Source: Zygnema cylindricum (Eukaryota > Streptophyta > Zygnematophyceae > Zygnematales > Zygnemataceae). Taken from it: a DNA stretch of 64,000 nucleotides. This document shows positions 1 through 17,481 of the stretch, one piece after another. The position numbers were made by a program, and so were the translations under genes. How positions within the stretch are numbered: position 1 is the first letter of the stretch; each line of letters begins with the position of its first letter. The stretch covers positions 34,156 to 98,155 of the forward strand of contig JBBHKE010001915.1 in assembly GCA_037447655.1 (NCBI GenBank). Reading direction: 5' to 3'. The notes beneath the pieces were generated by a model. That model searched no databases. It saw only the letters and a program-made list of their open reading frames with translations, and was not told where the DNA came from.

Positions 1-80
1 ACTCTTTTCACTGTTTGTTCTTGTTAGTATTTGGTCGACGGACTGTTTAGTGTGAACGATCGAGAGACTTCGGTCTTAGG

Positions 81-207
81 TCTTGGCAGACCTTTTCTTT
101 GGATCAAAAGGTTTTCTTTATTGATGCGTGCTTCAGGCTGAGGGTAGTGTATGCATAGACCTAGTTTAGTTTGGTTTTTTACTATGTGTAAACGGTAACT
201 TACGCAG
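81..207. repeat. 127-bp direct repeat, copy 1
   Basis: Positions 81-207 recur, apparently without change, at 393-519, an offset of 312 bp. The flanks are not clearly related. The unit translates poorly in every frame, so it is not a duplicated exon. Two identical copies so close together suggest a recent local duplication inside the intron. Confidence 0.85.
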
Positions 208-392
208 ATACAAGAATGTAATGGTATCATGACATGTTGCTAGATGTTTTGGTGACTTGTAATCTCTTTGGAATACTTTTGGTGTATTTACAAATGTGGA
301 ATGGATTCTGACTTCAGAGAGCTAGCAAGTGTGATTTGTCAGGCAGCTGGTTTATGATTGTTCTTGTTTGTCACTTTTCTCAGAGGATTCAC

Positions 393-519
393 TCTTGGCA
401 GACCTTTTCTTTGGATCAAAAGGTTTTCTTTATTGATGCGTGCTTCAGGCTGAGGGTAGTGTATGCATAGACCTAGTTTAGTTTGGTTTTTTACTATGTG
501 TAAACGGTAACTTACGCAG
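393..519. repeat. 127-bp direct repeat, copy 2
   Basis: Second copy of the unit at 81-207. Both copies end in a CAG that looks like a 3' splice site (cttacgcag), but no open frame follows either copy. Confidence 0.85.
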
Positions 520-702
520 TCATGATGTCCTGATCTGCCGATCAAACATTTGAGGGATGGAGAAGCATTGTTTTAGTGTCGCAAAGTATCAATCTAGCTT
601 GACGACTCTGTGGTAAATCCTTTGGAGTCTCCAAACGTTAGATAGATGTACCTGCAACACTATCCCCTCTCCCCCTCCCCCCTTTTCTCGTTTCTTGTAC
701 AG

Positions 703-3106
703 AAAAAAACTTGCACGACGGTTGCTTTTTGATAAGAGTGCAAATGATGACCATGAACGGAGTATCTTGACCAAGCTAAAGCAGCAATGTGGTGGCCAGT
801 TCACATCGAAAATGGAGGGCATGGTAAGTTGCATCTCCCTGGCAATTATATGATACAATTACTGTTGCGTACCATTGGAAGTCAAATTGCAGTGGGTACG
901 TCCTCAAATTCAGCGGCTGGTCTCATGCTTCTTTCTATGGGTAGATTCCTAGTTTTTGGGTATATGACAACTTCTTCGTAATCATTTTTCGATGCCAATT
1001 TAGTTGTCCAAAGTTTAACATTTCTTTTTTATAGCACATCAGAAGCTGCTGTATTTGACGGAGGTGCAGAATTTGTGCCGGACGACTAGCCGTGGCTTTT
1101 GACATACTGACAAATTGAGATTTTTTTCCTTTTAGGGAATTGTGAAAAAGTCTATTGGAGGGATTAGTCACTTTTGATATTTGTGATTTTCTTGATTTGC
1201 AATCGGGCATCATGTGACATTTCTTGTTTGGCTGTGGCGAGACTTGCATGCTGGGCATGTGGGCACGTGTTTCAACACTAAGCCGGCAGTTTGATTGGGG
1301 TATCTCAATAAGCTCGTTAGGTCCATCAACTTGCAATGCAGTGCTGTAATAACCTTGTTAACTTACTGTTGTTGTCATGTTTGTTCTGGTTTTTTGACTA
1401 TACCGATTATTTTTATCCTCGTGCAGGTCACCGACTTGACTCTGGCCCGTGAAAATCAAACTTCATTTGAAGAATATTTGGCTGAGAATTCATCTGCACA
1501 TCCGGGCATTGATCTTACTGTGACAGTACTGACCACGGGCTTCTGGCCAAGCTACAAATCTTCTGATTTGGCTCTACCAGAAGAGATGGTGAGTGTTAGG
1601 TTCAGAATTTCTTGAATTTATTATGTGCAAGGTACACCGCTCATCGTTATTAGTGTTAAAGCTTTTTTCGCCACTGAAAACATCTTTTCTCCGTACACGC
1701 TTGTCGGTTTTTAGATCTGACGGTTGTGATTTAAAGGTAAGATTCTCAGCTTCCGATTGACGGTCTCAAATTGAAAATCGGACAAGTGTACGGAGAAAAG
1801 ATGTTTTAAGTGGCGAAAAAGTTATTAACACTAATAGCGATACACGGTGTAGTGCCCCAGGGTGAGAGCTGTATATGTGATCAAGCACCCTTTTTTAGGA
1901 GGTCGACGAAAATGGCTGCTTACTCCACTGCTTTTTGCTGCAGGTGAAATGTGTTGAAGTTTTTAAAGAGTTTTACCAGACAAAGACGAAGCATCGGAAA
2001 CTTACATGGATCTATTCACTGGGAACTTGCAATGTTATTGGAAAGTTTGACGCAAAGCCGATTGAGCTGATTGTCACAACTTACCAGGTACGAGTAGCCG
2101 CGACTATATGTCAATTAATATGCTGGGCTGCATTTTATGTTCTGCCCTACTCTGTTCTGCACTTCTTCTGGCTTGCTACCTATTTTCACTACTTTTAGGA
2201 TTTCTTTTGCCGACGTCTCTAAAAATTTTTTTCTGACAAAATGCCAAACTCATGTATGGGGAATATTCTTGAACACATTGTGATTATTGCTGTTTCTTTG
2301 TAGGCGGCTGTCCTCCTCCTGTTCAATTCAGCTGAGAAATTGAGCTACCAAGACATCAAAGGGCAGCTCAATCTTACGGATGAAGATGTGGTCAGATTGC
2401 TTCACTCGTTATCTTGCGCCAGGCACAAGATTCTGATTAAAGAACCAAATTCGAAGACAGTTGACGTGAATGATGTGTTTGAGTTCAACGGTCAGTTTAC
2501 AGATCGATTGCGAAGAATAAAGGTGAGCCATATAACAGGTTCACGTCTGTCACTTTACCCAACTTCTTGATAGTTGTTGTTCAACATGCCCAGAGCAGCT
2601 TTTTATGTTTTTTTCTCTTACGCCTTCTCTGGACTGTACTCGTGGATATGGTTGTAGTATATGTTATAATGTGCCCAAAGAAATGTTTTTTATTGCAAAC
2701 AGATTCCTCTGCCTCCTATGGACGAGAAAAAGAAAGTCATTGAAGATGTTGACAAGGATAGACGATATGCCATTGATGCTTCATTAGTTCGAATTATGAA
2801 AAGCCGGAAAGTGCTTGGTCACCAACAGCTGGTGCTGGAGTGTGTGGAACAGCTGGGTCGCATGTTCAAGGTAAACTTCGCTGCATGCTGATGTCCTTTC
2901 CTCCTTTATGGATTGTTGCACTAAAGTTATGGATGTTCTCGCTGTTTTGAGTGGCCTAATGCCTTTTCGTCCTCCTTAACCGATTTTGTTTTTTATTGTT
3001 GCAGCCCGATTTCAAGGTAATCAAAAAACGCATTGAAGACCTGATTGCACGTGAATATCTGGAGCGTGATAAGGAGAATGCGAATAACTTCCGCTATTTG
3101 GCTTAG
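703..3106 (+). CDS. CUL1: Cullin-1 (SCF ubiquitin ligase scaffold), 3' part
   Basis: C-terminal part of a plant-type CUL1, the scaffold of SCF E3 ubiquitin ligases in nucleus and cytosol. Six exons: 703-823, 1427-1588, 1944-2087, 2304-2522, 2703-2870, 3005-3106. All have GT-AG borders and the phases fit throughout. The first exon starts with one base of a split codon and reads [20 protein letters not shown], so the 5' exons are off-window. Next come the cullin-homology segments [20 protein letters not shown] and [20 protein letters not shown], then the winged-helix domain. The Nedd8 acceptor lies in LVRIMKSRK; the modified lysine should be the codon at 2799-2801. The protein ends in the characteristic NNFRYLA. 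Residues expected to contact RBX1 and CAND1 fall in this half. The 1589-1943 intron carries a small transposon. CUL1 rather than CUL3 or CUL4 is chosen because the wording matches land-plant CUL1 closely, judged from memory. Confidence 0.93.
1635..1849. mobile_element. MITE, TACACCG family, short form
   Basis: A 215-bp element flanked by TA dinucleotides (1633-1634 and 1850-1851). Its imperfect terminal inverted repeats begin CACCG and contain TTATTAGTGTTAA on the left and TTAACACTAATAGCGAT on the right. It sits in a CUL1 intron. A close relative of the same size lies at 42742-42952, sharing the inner segment gatctgacggttg and the flanking gtaagattctcag. TA target duplications suggest a Tc1/mariner-like mobiliser; no transposase is present. 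Confidence 0.75.
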
Positions 3107-5519
3107 GCGTATTAAAGTTGCGAGCAAACGGTGTTGTAAGTTGTTGTTATGTAATCTGATCATGAATTGGTAGTTCATTGAAAAGGGGGGCCCCACCATG
3201 GTTCGCTTGTTTGGTTATGTATGGGAGGCTAGAGTTGATCACTGGTGTTCTTGGCTGAGTAAAGCATACCTTCAATCTTAAAAGAAAGTGAGACTCAATA
3301 GTGCTCTTCTTTTGGGGCTCTTGGAGGTACGCACTAGGCACCCCACATATTTCAAATATTCTTTTTCAGCCACTTGTAAATTTTTTTCCTAATTGGTTAG
3401 GCGTTGCTCTCATTCACAATGAACGATGTATAAGAGATGTACTTTTTTGCTCCTAAGTCTGTTGTTTCTAAGAGTTTTCGATGTATGCTGTTAGGTTTGT
3501 GAGGATCTCGTGGATTGTTGTGTTACTTCAACTTTTTACCATCTCTCTAACTGCCTTGCAACTGAAGAAGATTTAATTATGTTTCACCCAGGATGTTGTT
3601 AAGGGCTTTTCAAGGTCTTTGGTTCTCTTTGTTCCTATCGAAGCTGGGGCATCCTTGTTTTCACACTTGCGTTATTGTTACCACATGCGTTTTGGTCCTT
3701 TTGTAACAGGGGGTAATCTATTGAAGGGTATCCTTGTCATTGCTGTATTCATTTAATGAAGTTAAATGTAAAAGAGCTGCCAAATACAAAAAGCAGAAAG
3801 TATGCACCTGACCACAGAACCCTAAAAGAGCAAATTATACATGGCGACGATGTTGGAAGCATGCTTGTACTGGTTGTACCTCCAGAACATCTAGTGACAG
3901 AGCTTTTTGTTGCATGATTCCTCTCCTGTACAACAAGGATTGTCCAGTATTGCAGAAAGTAGCTGCGACATGTTCTTTTCTACTCATCTTTGTTTTTTAT
4001 ATTTTCTCTTTTGTCTGAATGGCCAGAGAACCTGCAATGTCGTCTTTTCTGTAGGTTGACGTACAGATTCTGAGATTATTGTCCCAAATCACACGTTTAA
4101 GTCGGGTGACCCGAATCACTGTCACCCACATTATTCATTGACTCCTGTGATTCCAATTGCTCTAGGTTTTTATGCACACATAGCTATTCCAGTTACCATT
4201 GCGCTTTCTTGTTAGCATTTGTGGTTTTTTTAGCCTTTAATGTCACCAGTCCCGTTGCACATCTGACATATAATTAATCAGAATATCCTTCTTTAGGGCA
4301 GTTGGCCTGACCAACGAGCTAATAGAGCTGAACCATTTCTGAGTGGAGTAATATCCAATGACCCGAGCGTGTAGGCGGCCCAACCGACGACCCTTTTTTC
4401 ATGGCGCCTGTCTAATAGAATATGAGGCCCGCTATACTAAGTTGGGTTAAAAGTGTGGGATTGTAAACACTAATGAGTGCTGGGGTGGCAGAATCAAATA
4501 GAAAGCGAAAAGCCCTTTGAGAACAAACTGCGGAAACTTATGCACTCTTCCAGAAACAGCATGTCAAGCAAAAAATACAAATGACATTGGTGAATAAGAC
4601 CTTAAAAAGAGCAAAATCAAAACATAGCCAAGTCAAACTAAATCCTTAACATAACGAAGCTCCTGTAAAGAAGCCCGCCACCATACGTCTTTGTTTGCTA
4701 CACAACAGTTCCTCTCACTTGAATGTGTCCGATGTTGTGGCTCCCATACTCTTCATAGTGGTTATCACTAAGCCAATTTCGAAATGTCCATAAGTTAACT
4801 TATTTTGAACCTATTTTTTTCTGGTCAACGTGTTTTTTGATTGGACAAAGCCGAACAATTATTTACTTTTAAATAAATATGATCGTGCAGCCTGCACAGC
4901 CTTGTACAAAAGAAACGTTGAGTAGACTGCATGGAGTAAGAAAGGTACCATTGCATCTGCTACAAGGCTTTTGTTCCTGAAGGCCAAATATTCATAAGAC
5001 AAAAGCCCGGAGTCTAGAAAACTCGATTGGCAGAAAGCCGTGACAATCCTTACTGATAAATAGTGTTAAACAACCTACGTGAGCTTAAGTCAGAGTTATA
5101 TGTCCGAGATAAGCTAGAGTATCAGTAATCTGGCAGATTATCACCTGTCTTTACTTTTTCCCTTCCTGTTGCAGTTGCAATTCTCTGCTCCCTGGCTATA
5201 TATGCGCGTCAATTATGTATTAACACTTGTATAAATACACAAAGAAAAAAAATCAAGACTTCATTATGAAAGCACAATGGTAACCCATCTGGGCTCATGG
5301 GAACCGAAAAAAAGAATGGACAGCAAAGCCAAAATTGAAAAACTAAATGTGGAGAGAAGCAGGCAAAACGGAAAAACAACGTGAGAGAAACTAACATCAG
5401 ATGAAGGGCAACTAAAACATATATGCATTGGCGCATGTGAATGAATCTGTGCATATGTATATGTGTATCCATGTTATGTACAAATATGTACATAGATGCA
5501 TGCATAGAACATCTACATA
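3107..5519. other. Intergenic, no gene recognised
   Basis: Contains the CUL1 3' flank. Open frames here are short and unlike known proteins. No repeat structure or RNA gene stands out. Confidence 0.5.
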
Positions 5520-5666
5520 AATAGAAAATACACACACCACACACACCACACGCACACCACACACCCACCACACACCACACACACACACCACACAACACAC
5601 CCCACACCCCACACCCCACACCCCACACCCCACACCCCACCACACCACAGACCACACACCACACAC

Positions 5667-5735
<69 letters not shown>
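5520..5735. repeat. CA-rich microsatellite with an ACACCCC heptamer core
   Basis: A 0.2 kb tract of ACACCAC variants leading into an uninterrupted (CA)n run near 5676-5734. Inside it, 5600-5638 is a heptamer array with six CCCC runs spaced exactly seven bases apart. The opposite strand therefore has six evenly spaced GGGG runs. Confidence 0.95.
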
Positions 5736-5736
<1 letters not shown>

Positions 5737-5784
5737 GCGCGCGTGTACATAATGGGCTTCAGTAGGCATAGTCTCACTTGAATT

Positions 5785-5785
<1 letters not shown>

Positions 5786-5853
<68 letters not shown>
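5786..5853. repeat. (TA)n microsatellite
   Basis: About 34 uninterrupted TA repeats, only about 50 bp from the end of the CA microsatellite. Confidence 0.95.
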
Positions 5854-9475
<3,622 letters not shown>

Positions 9476-9483
9476 GTACAATC

Positions 9484-9760
9484 CATAGTTCAAAAGTAGG
9501 TGAAAGTAGGCCCATACAATATGCCTGTGTATAAACATACAATATGATTAAACCCTATATTAGGACACATTGGGACCAATTAAACTTCAGTTAAAAAATT
9601 GGACCAATTAAAACATTCGATCAAAAAATATTTATTTACACCGGCCGATTCAGGACCATCTGATCAATTTAGCGATCTAAGAAGATCACATGAAAAGCCC
9701 ATAACACAATTATCGCAAGTCAAATCATAGACCAAGCAAAAAGCCTACTTTTGAACTATG
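9484..9760. mobile_element. 8-bp-TSD DNA transposon, 277-bp MITE
   Basis: Terminal inverted repeats CATAGTTCAAAAGTAGG and CCTACTTTTGAACTATG bound a 277-bp element. The flanks are gtacaatc (9476-9483) and gtacaacc (9761-9768), an 8-bp target duplication with one mismatch. The 8-bp duplication and terminal CA are typical of hAT-superfamily derivatives. It shares its ends with the elements at 41532, 49578 and 53973. No coding capacity. Confidence 0.82.
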
Positions 9761-9768
9761 GTACAACC

Positions 9769-11380
9769 AGTTAGGTGTCACACTAGTTCGAGAAATATTT
9801 AAATAGATACATCAGTCATTTATTAGGAGAAGGAATAAATGGTAAAAAATAGTGTTATTAACACTGTCGATTTTTTTTGTAAGAATATACTAATTAATCC
9901 TTGAATTTGGCTGTCCTAAATAATTACCCCCTTTTCATGTCTACAATATATGCGCAGGCACAAAATCGACAATTGTGAGCCATCGGTTGTTCACATCTAC
10001 CAACGGACCTAACATATGAGAACGTGATTTTTGTCGACGAAGCCTCTTCTTCCGCGCATTCATGTGCTAAATAACGCCAGCGTCTTTGCCTTAGTTATTC
10101 AAAAAGTGCCATTTCGTACGAAAATATTATGTGCGTACGCCACACTATTTTCATCGAAGTGTACTTTCATTGTTAACGCTAATTGAAAAAAAAACCTAAT
10201 TATAATAATGGAAAAAATAGAATTATGGATTGTATTTCGGGTTTTTTTTTTTGAAAAAAGGGCACCGAATTGGCGTTATATACTCTAATAGCGATTGACG
10301 GTGTAGTGTACGGAATGTTCCAGTCCATATGTTACAGTACTGTAGCTGCTCGTTAATTTGTACGAAAGGTCGTAAAATTGTCAGATAACGGCGTCAACAC
10401 GGGATAGTGCACTCATATTTTATCCATACTAGGGCCGACACTAGAAAGCGCACTCATATTTATTTCAATGTAACAATATCTAACGTCGACTATGTGAACA
10501 CAAATTACATCGACAACACTATATAGCGTACATTTTAAATAGTGTTACATATGTTCACTTGTATTATTGTTTTGTTGCCTTTAGGCCAATGAACCCAAAA
10601 CAATGTTAAAAACACAATTTTTTCCCTTCACTGATAATATTTTACATCGACAATGGTTCACAATGTATTTTTTCTTTTTTACTTTTATTTCTTTTTGCAA
10701 ATTATTACGTTGTTTAATAATTTAAACATTAGTTTGAATTGAAGTAAAGTGAAAAACTGAAATGCAATTCACAAACTTTATAGCGATTAAGTGTTTATAC
10801 TTATCATCTTCTCTTTTTGCAATCCATCACCACGTCATGCCAAATCACCACTAAAATGAAATATTAACACCTTTGAGAGGCACAACAACTTACGCAAAGT
10901 TACGCTTACCAACAAATAAAAACCTTTTTTTGCACATTCCTTTGAGCACTCGAAATGACAAAAAGCAAGAAACATTTTTTGCACATTTTTTTCCATGCTC
11001 ACAAAATTTCAATCATTTTGCAAAAGATTAAGAACTCATATGTATTATTGTTTCTTTGTCGTGTGCAAAAATACTACATGGATTATGGGCCTCTAATGTC
11101 GTTTCTCAAACTTTACGAAACACTTTGACGCCCTCGACTCTCTCTATTGTTCTCTACCTTCTTCGTTGGAGCTTGAAACACAAAAAATAATATTATGTGA
11201 CAAAATAGCTCAATAATAGCTCATATCTCACTTTACTTTAAAAATAGTGACAAGTTAACAAACATAAAAAAAAACAAAATACAAAATCAGAAAACCGTAG
11301 CAAACATTTATAAAAATAGCATCGTTGGCAATGCCACAAATGTCATAAAGATATAATAACGTCTAAAATAAAGAGCGATG
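9769..11380. other. AT-rich intergenic DNA with a decayed MITE end
   Basis: No gene recognised. Around 10290-10314 the sequence actctaatagcgattgacggtgta matches the right end of the TACACCG MITE family, but no clear left end was found, so it is probably a truncated copy. A-runs and very low GC dominate. Confidence 0.5.
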
Positions 11381-11691
11381 GTATATGGGATTTGCGCGGA
11401 GAAAAGATAGAGGGACGGGGAGAGGGAGAAAAGGGGGAGGGAGGGAGTGAGTGAAAAAAAAAACAAGAAAGAACAAAAAAAAAAAAAAAAAAAAAAAAAA
11501 AAACAACAACAACAACAAATTGGCAAAATGTCAAAACATGGAGGTGGGGAGGGTGGGAGATGAAGAAGAATAAGGAGGCAAAAGGAAGGGGAAAGGAGGT
11601 GAAAAAAAGGGGAAATTGACAAAGGGAGGAAAGAAAATTGATAGGGAAGGAGGACTGGAAGAAAAGAGAAAAAGATAAATAAAATGGAATA

Positions 11692-12177
11692 AGTGATGGT
11701 GGAAATATATATTTTGTGACATGATGAGAGAAACAATGTGAAAAGTGGAGAGAGGGTGGGTGAGACAAAGGCTAATGTGTAAGGAGGCGAAAAAAAAGGG
11801 TGAACAGATGCAAAAGGTAAAAAAAAGGTGGGTGAGATAAAGCCTAACGTTTAATGAGGCCATAAAGAAAAGAGGATGGTTGGAAAAATAAAAAATAAAA
11901 AAAGTGGGTAGATTGAGGAGAGATAATAATAGAGATAGGAGGGTGATCTGGCATTTTCAAGAGGAGTAAGACAAAAAGATGGAGAAAAAAAAGGTTGTTG
12001 AAGAAAAAATGGCAAGATAAGAAAGGATAGTGAAAGCAAATGGAAGACAAGATTTGTGAGGTGAGATTTGAGAGGACCAGTAAAAAAGCAGCAAAAAGAA
12101 AAGAAATGACAAAATAAAAAAGATTGAGGGGAAAAAAAAAAAAAAAAGAAGCGCAAGAGAGAAGAAAGGAAGTCTAA
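11692..12177. repeat. 486-bp tandem duplication, copy 1
   Basis: Begins agtgatggtggaaatatata. The same text restarts at 12178 and continues to about 12630. Copies are nearly identical, differing by single bases and lengths of A-runs. Confidence 0.9.
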
Positions 12178-12630
12178 AGTGATGGTGGAAATATATATTT
12201 TGTGACATGATGAGAGAAACAATGTGAAAAGTGGAGAGAGGGTGGGTGAGACAAAGGCTAATGTGTAAGGAGGCGAAAAAAAAGGGTGAACAGATGCAAA
12301 AGGTAAAAAAAAGGTGGGTGAGATAAAGCCTAACGTTTAATGAGGCCATAAAGAAAAGAGGATGGTTAGAAAAATAAAAAATAAATAAAGTGGGTAGATT
12401 GAGGAGAGATAATAATAGAGATAGGAAGGTGATCTGGCATTTTCAAGAGGAGTAAGACAAAAGATGGAGAAAAAAAAGGTTGTTGAAGAAAAAATGGCAA
12501 GATAAGAAAGGATAGTGAAAGCAAATGGAAGACAAGATTTGTGAGGTGAGATTTGAGAGGACCAGTAAAAAAGCAGCAAAAAGAAAAGAAATGACAAAAT
12601 AAAAAAGATTGAGGGGAAAAAAAAAAAATG
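12178..12630. repeat. 486-bp tandem duplication, copy 2
   Basis: Second copy of 11692-12177. The last bases before the next unique sequence are the A-run near 12617-12628, which also closes copy 1. Confidence 0.9.
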
Positions 12631-12878
12631 TAGCGCGATAGAGAAGAAAAAGAGAGAAAATTAAGTGAGAAAGAGAGAGATAAACATAGGTGAAAAAACA
12701 AAGATTAAAAAAAAAGGTACAGTTATTGCCAATAATTACCGGGCCCAATATTTATCGGTAATTCATCCCGACAATATCGCTATGATTCCGTTATCGATAT
12801 ATCAGACCAATATGTCGGTCATGTGTAGATAAAAATGTATTGTACAGTAGTTTTAATTGTTACCGATACACAACTATA

Positions 12879-13317
12879 CACCGTAAATCGTAATTAAAGT
12901 AAAGAAATAATAAGAGTAAAAAAAAAAAAAAAAAAAAATTATAGTTATTTACTCTATTTCGGGTAATCAATTTGGGCGTAAATTTTGGCGCTGAATATAT
13001 ATAGTGTAAATTACGTACACATACAAAATTTGACAAAACGTAAAGCGGTTTGTTAAAACGCAGTTACATGATAACGACTTGTATTAAATCATTATTTTTA
13101 CTTTTTTACTTAATAAATTACAATTTTGCACGGTCATAAATCGACCGTACGCCACGCTATTTAAAACGGCACTGTCTTATAGTTATTAACGCTCATTCAA
13201 AAAGTACCTTCAAAAATGTAAATAATAATTTAGAATAATTTACTCTATTTATGGTGATAGAGTCAAAAATTGGGGTGATAAAATTAGCGTACATAACTCT
13301 AATTACGATTCGCGGTG
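12879..13317. mobile_element. MITE, TACACCG family, long form
   Basis: A 439-bp element between TA dinucleotides (12877-12878, 13318-13319). Left end CACCGTAAATCGTAATTA; right end TAATTACGATTCGCGGTG. It shares internal text such as gcagttacatgataacg with the element at 53452-53953, so both are one subfamily. Non-coding. Confidence 0.78.
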
Positions 13318-13528
13318 TAGTTCACTTTCTGACCAAAGAATAAAGAAATTGTGTCGTAATCTTACCTGGTACGCAAATGAAAATTTGAATTTAGAATTTG
13401 TCGGTGTGAAATTTTTAACGATTTTCAATATACGACCATAACTTACGCGGTGCCACTCATTTATAACACGTGGTTCGGGGGCTCTACACGATGGAACACG
13501 ATGGAACGCGATGGAACATCGTTCAAAA

Positions 13529-13785
13529 CATAGTTCAAAAGTAGGTGACCGTACGCCCATACAATATGCCTATTGTACGCAAAACATACAATATGTCCTT
13601 AAGACCCATATTGTATTGGCCGCAAAATGAAATAAAATAGGAACAGGGTCGCGTTGCACATCGATCGATAGAGAATTAAACGTCATGTCTAAATGTTGAA
13701 AAACATTCGGACAATTTTTTTTTTCTATGAGTTTTGAGGTATTTTTTATTTAAACCGTTAGATTTGGACGACCGGACTATCCTTG
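13529..13785. mobile_element. 8-bp-TSD transposon family, left-end fragment
   Basis: Starts with CATAGTTCAAAAGTAGGTG and runs with the same text as the left ends at 49578 and 53973 (pieces such as gcccatacaatatgcc and cacatcgatcgatagag) to about 13785, where similarity stops. No matching right end was found downstream, so it is truncated. Confidence 0.7.
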
Positions 13786-13867
13786 ACAATCCAAAAAAAG
13801 GCGATTCCCTCTCAATTGCAACATTACACGTCCAAAGATATTCCCAGTTTACATTAAGGGAACCTGT

Positions 13868-13950
13868 CCTCTCCCTCCTGTCCTCTCCCTCTGTCCTCTC
13901 CCTCCTCTCCTCTCCCTCCTCTCCTCTCCCTCCTCTCCCTCCTCACAGTA
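13868..13950. repeat. TCTCCCTCC-type minisatellite
   Basis: Roughly 80 bp of irregular repeats of ctctccctcc/ctgtcctctccctc. Pure pyrimidine on the + strand. Confidence 0.8.
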
Positions 13951-14082
13951 ATTCCACTTCGCAATAGAACAGAATTCTTTACCTCACAAAGAAACTGAGT
14001 GAGAAAGCTAAAAGTCGACACCTTACCGTTTATTCTTTTCTTTCTTTTCGCTTTTAGTGTGTCCGATAATCTCGACGACCCT

Positions 14083-14334
14083 CTATTGTGCGCTTCGCTT
14101 TCCGAAATAGAAACCGGAAGGTCCTTTCACCACAGGTACTACCGGTCCAGATAGACCCAACTCTGGATTTACTGGAATGCAGAACGTTTCTACAGATGCA
14201 GCCTCCACCAGATACAGCCTAGACAAAAGGCTGATCATGCCTAGCGCGTCGACACTTTCTGTACGGACACAGTCACTAAGTACTTTATAAGCCAATCGGC
14301 GGCGTTTCCTAATTTCCGCGTTAAAATGTTCCAA
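14083..14334 (-). other. Unassigned open frame, 83 codons
   Basis: An ATG-to-stop frame with fairly even amino-acid composition (begins MEHFNAEIRKRRRLAYKV). No family recognised, no splice context established, and a + strand frame (14432-14695) lies next to it. It could be an exon of an unrecognised gene, a transposon remnant or chance. Confidence 0.15.
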
Positions 14335-14431
14335 AAATTAAAATAAATAGAAACACAAAATTAATCCAGGATAGTTTTTGGCTGAAGAAGCAATTGCAAA
14401 GTACTTATTTTAGTTCTATGATTTCGGACCA

Positions 14432-14695
14432 TTGAAAAAATCTCTCCACGTGTGCAGAAATATTTTGACTTTGTATATCCATTTCAAGCTTCCGGAGAAA
14501 GCTTGGGATTTTTTACTTCGGGCAGATGAATTTTTTCAGTTTCAGCGGTTCGGTTTTTTTTTCGAACAAGCGGAAGCTTGGAAAAGAAATCTTAAAAGCG
14601 CTCATATTTTGTCGTTTCTTCCTAAGCTGGCCTCTGAGTCTGTCACATACGGTAATCTAAAGACGTTACTCGAAACGAACATTCGGGCAGAATAA
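14432..14695 (+). other. Unassigned open frame, 87 codons
   Basis: Open frame with many aromatic and charged residues. No similarity recognised. Listed only because its composition is less skewed than the surrounding chance frames. Confidence 0.12.
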
Positions 14696-15488
14696 AATAC
14701 GGTCCGCCAAAAGATAAAATACGGTAAAGTCCACCCTTTCGGACTCGAGAGTTGGTTCAATAACCTATTTGAAGTCGTAAAAAAAAATGAAACTTTTAGG
14801 GACGTTTATGGGATTTGAACTCAGCCATGTTTTCAAAAATAATGAACCATGTGAAAACCAATAGGATAACAGCGATTATGTAGATAAATATTTCCAGCCA
14901 ATGAATCATTATGCGACTTATATAATAATTTCTGGTTTTTTGCGCTACACTATTATCGAACTCAATGAACACGACCAGATGCCTACTACAGTACTGTCAG
15001 TTCGTAGTTTCGTACAGTACGGTAACATAAATTAGTTGTACGGACATTCAAACCTCCCGTCACTTTGAAATATCCAAACGTCCCGTCAGTCCTCAACATC
15101 CTTCCAATAAAAGACAAAAAGTCTTGAAACATTTTTTTCTGCCCGTAAAAAGCAAGCCTGGAGCGCAAGCTTATCTCGCAAAAAGAAAAAGAAAAAGAAA
15201 ACGTGACCGACCAGATTACAACCATTCCCGGATACGTTTTCAACCGCACCGACCAAGCCAGAATAAACAGTTCTATATCTCATTTCCTCACCACACCCTC
15301 CTCCCTCCCCTCTTTCATCGAGTCTCCTCCCTTTTCATTTGTCTCGCCTCCTCTTTCTCCCCCTTTCATTGAGTTTCTAACGGTTCTCCTCTCTCTCTTT
15401 CGATACATCCTACTCGCTCTCCTTCTTTATCTCTCTTTCCCCTCTACTATCTCATCTCTAGGAAGATCTCTCTCCTTTCGCACCAAAC

Positions 15489-17481
<1,993 letters not shown>

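Larger units (their letters stand above)
1..702. other. Non-coding lead-in to CUL1 with a direct repeat
   Basis: No exon could be recognised here. The first visible cullin exon begins at 703 in the middle of a codon, so this stretch is most likely intron and the earlier exons lie outside the window. It holds two identical 127-bp direct repeats and a C/T-rich tract (about 660-690) that serves as the polypyrimidine tract of the exon at 703. Confidence 0.6.
11385..12720. repeat. 1.3-kb polypurine tract
   Basis: The + strand is nearly all A and G for about 1.3 kb, including an A-run at 11476-11503. The long open frames on the opposite strand (Phe, Leu, Ser, Pro-rich) are by-products of this composition and not genes. 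The tract contains a tandem duplication with a 486-bp period. Confidence 0.9.

Noticed and set aside
5209-5777. Cys-Val and Val-Cys-Gly-rich open frames
   Set aside because: Translation of the CA microsatellite.
11308-12748. Several long - strand Phe/Leu/Ser-rich open frames
   Set aside because: Direct result of the polypurine composition and of its 486-bp duplication.
14805-14880. Possible tRNA on the - strand (gagttcaaatccca resembles a T-arm)
   Set aside because: No matching acceptor stem, D-arm or anticodon stem could be drawn around it.
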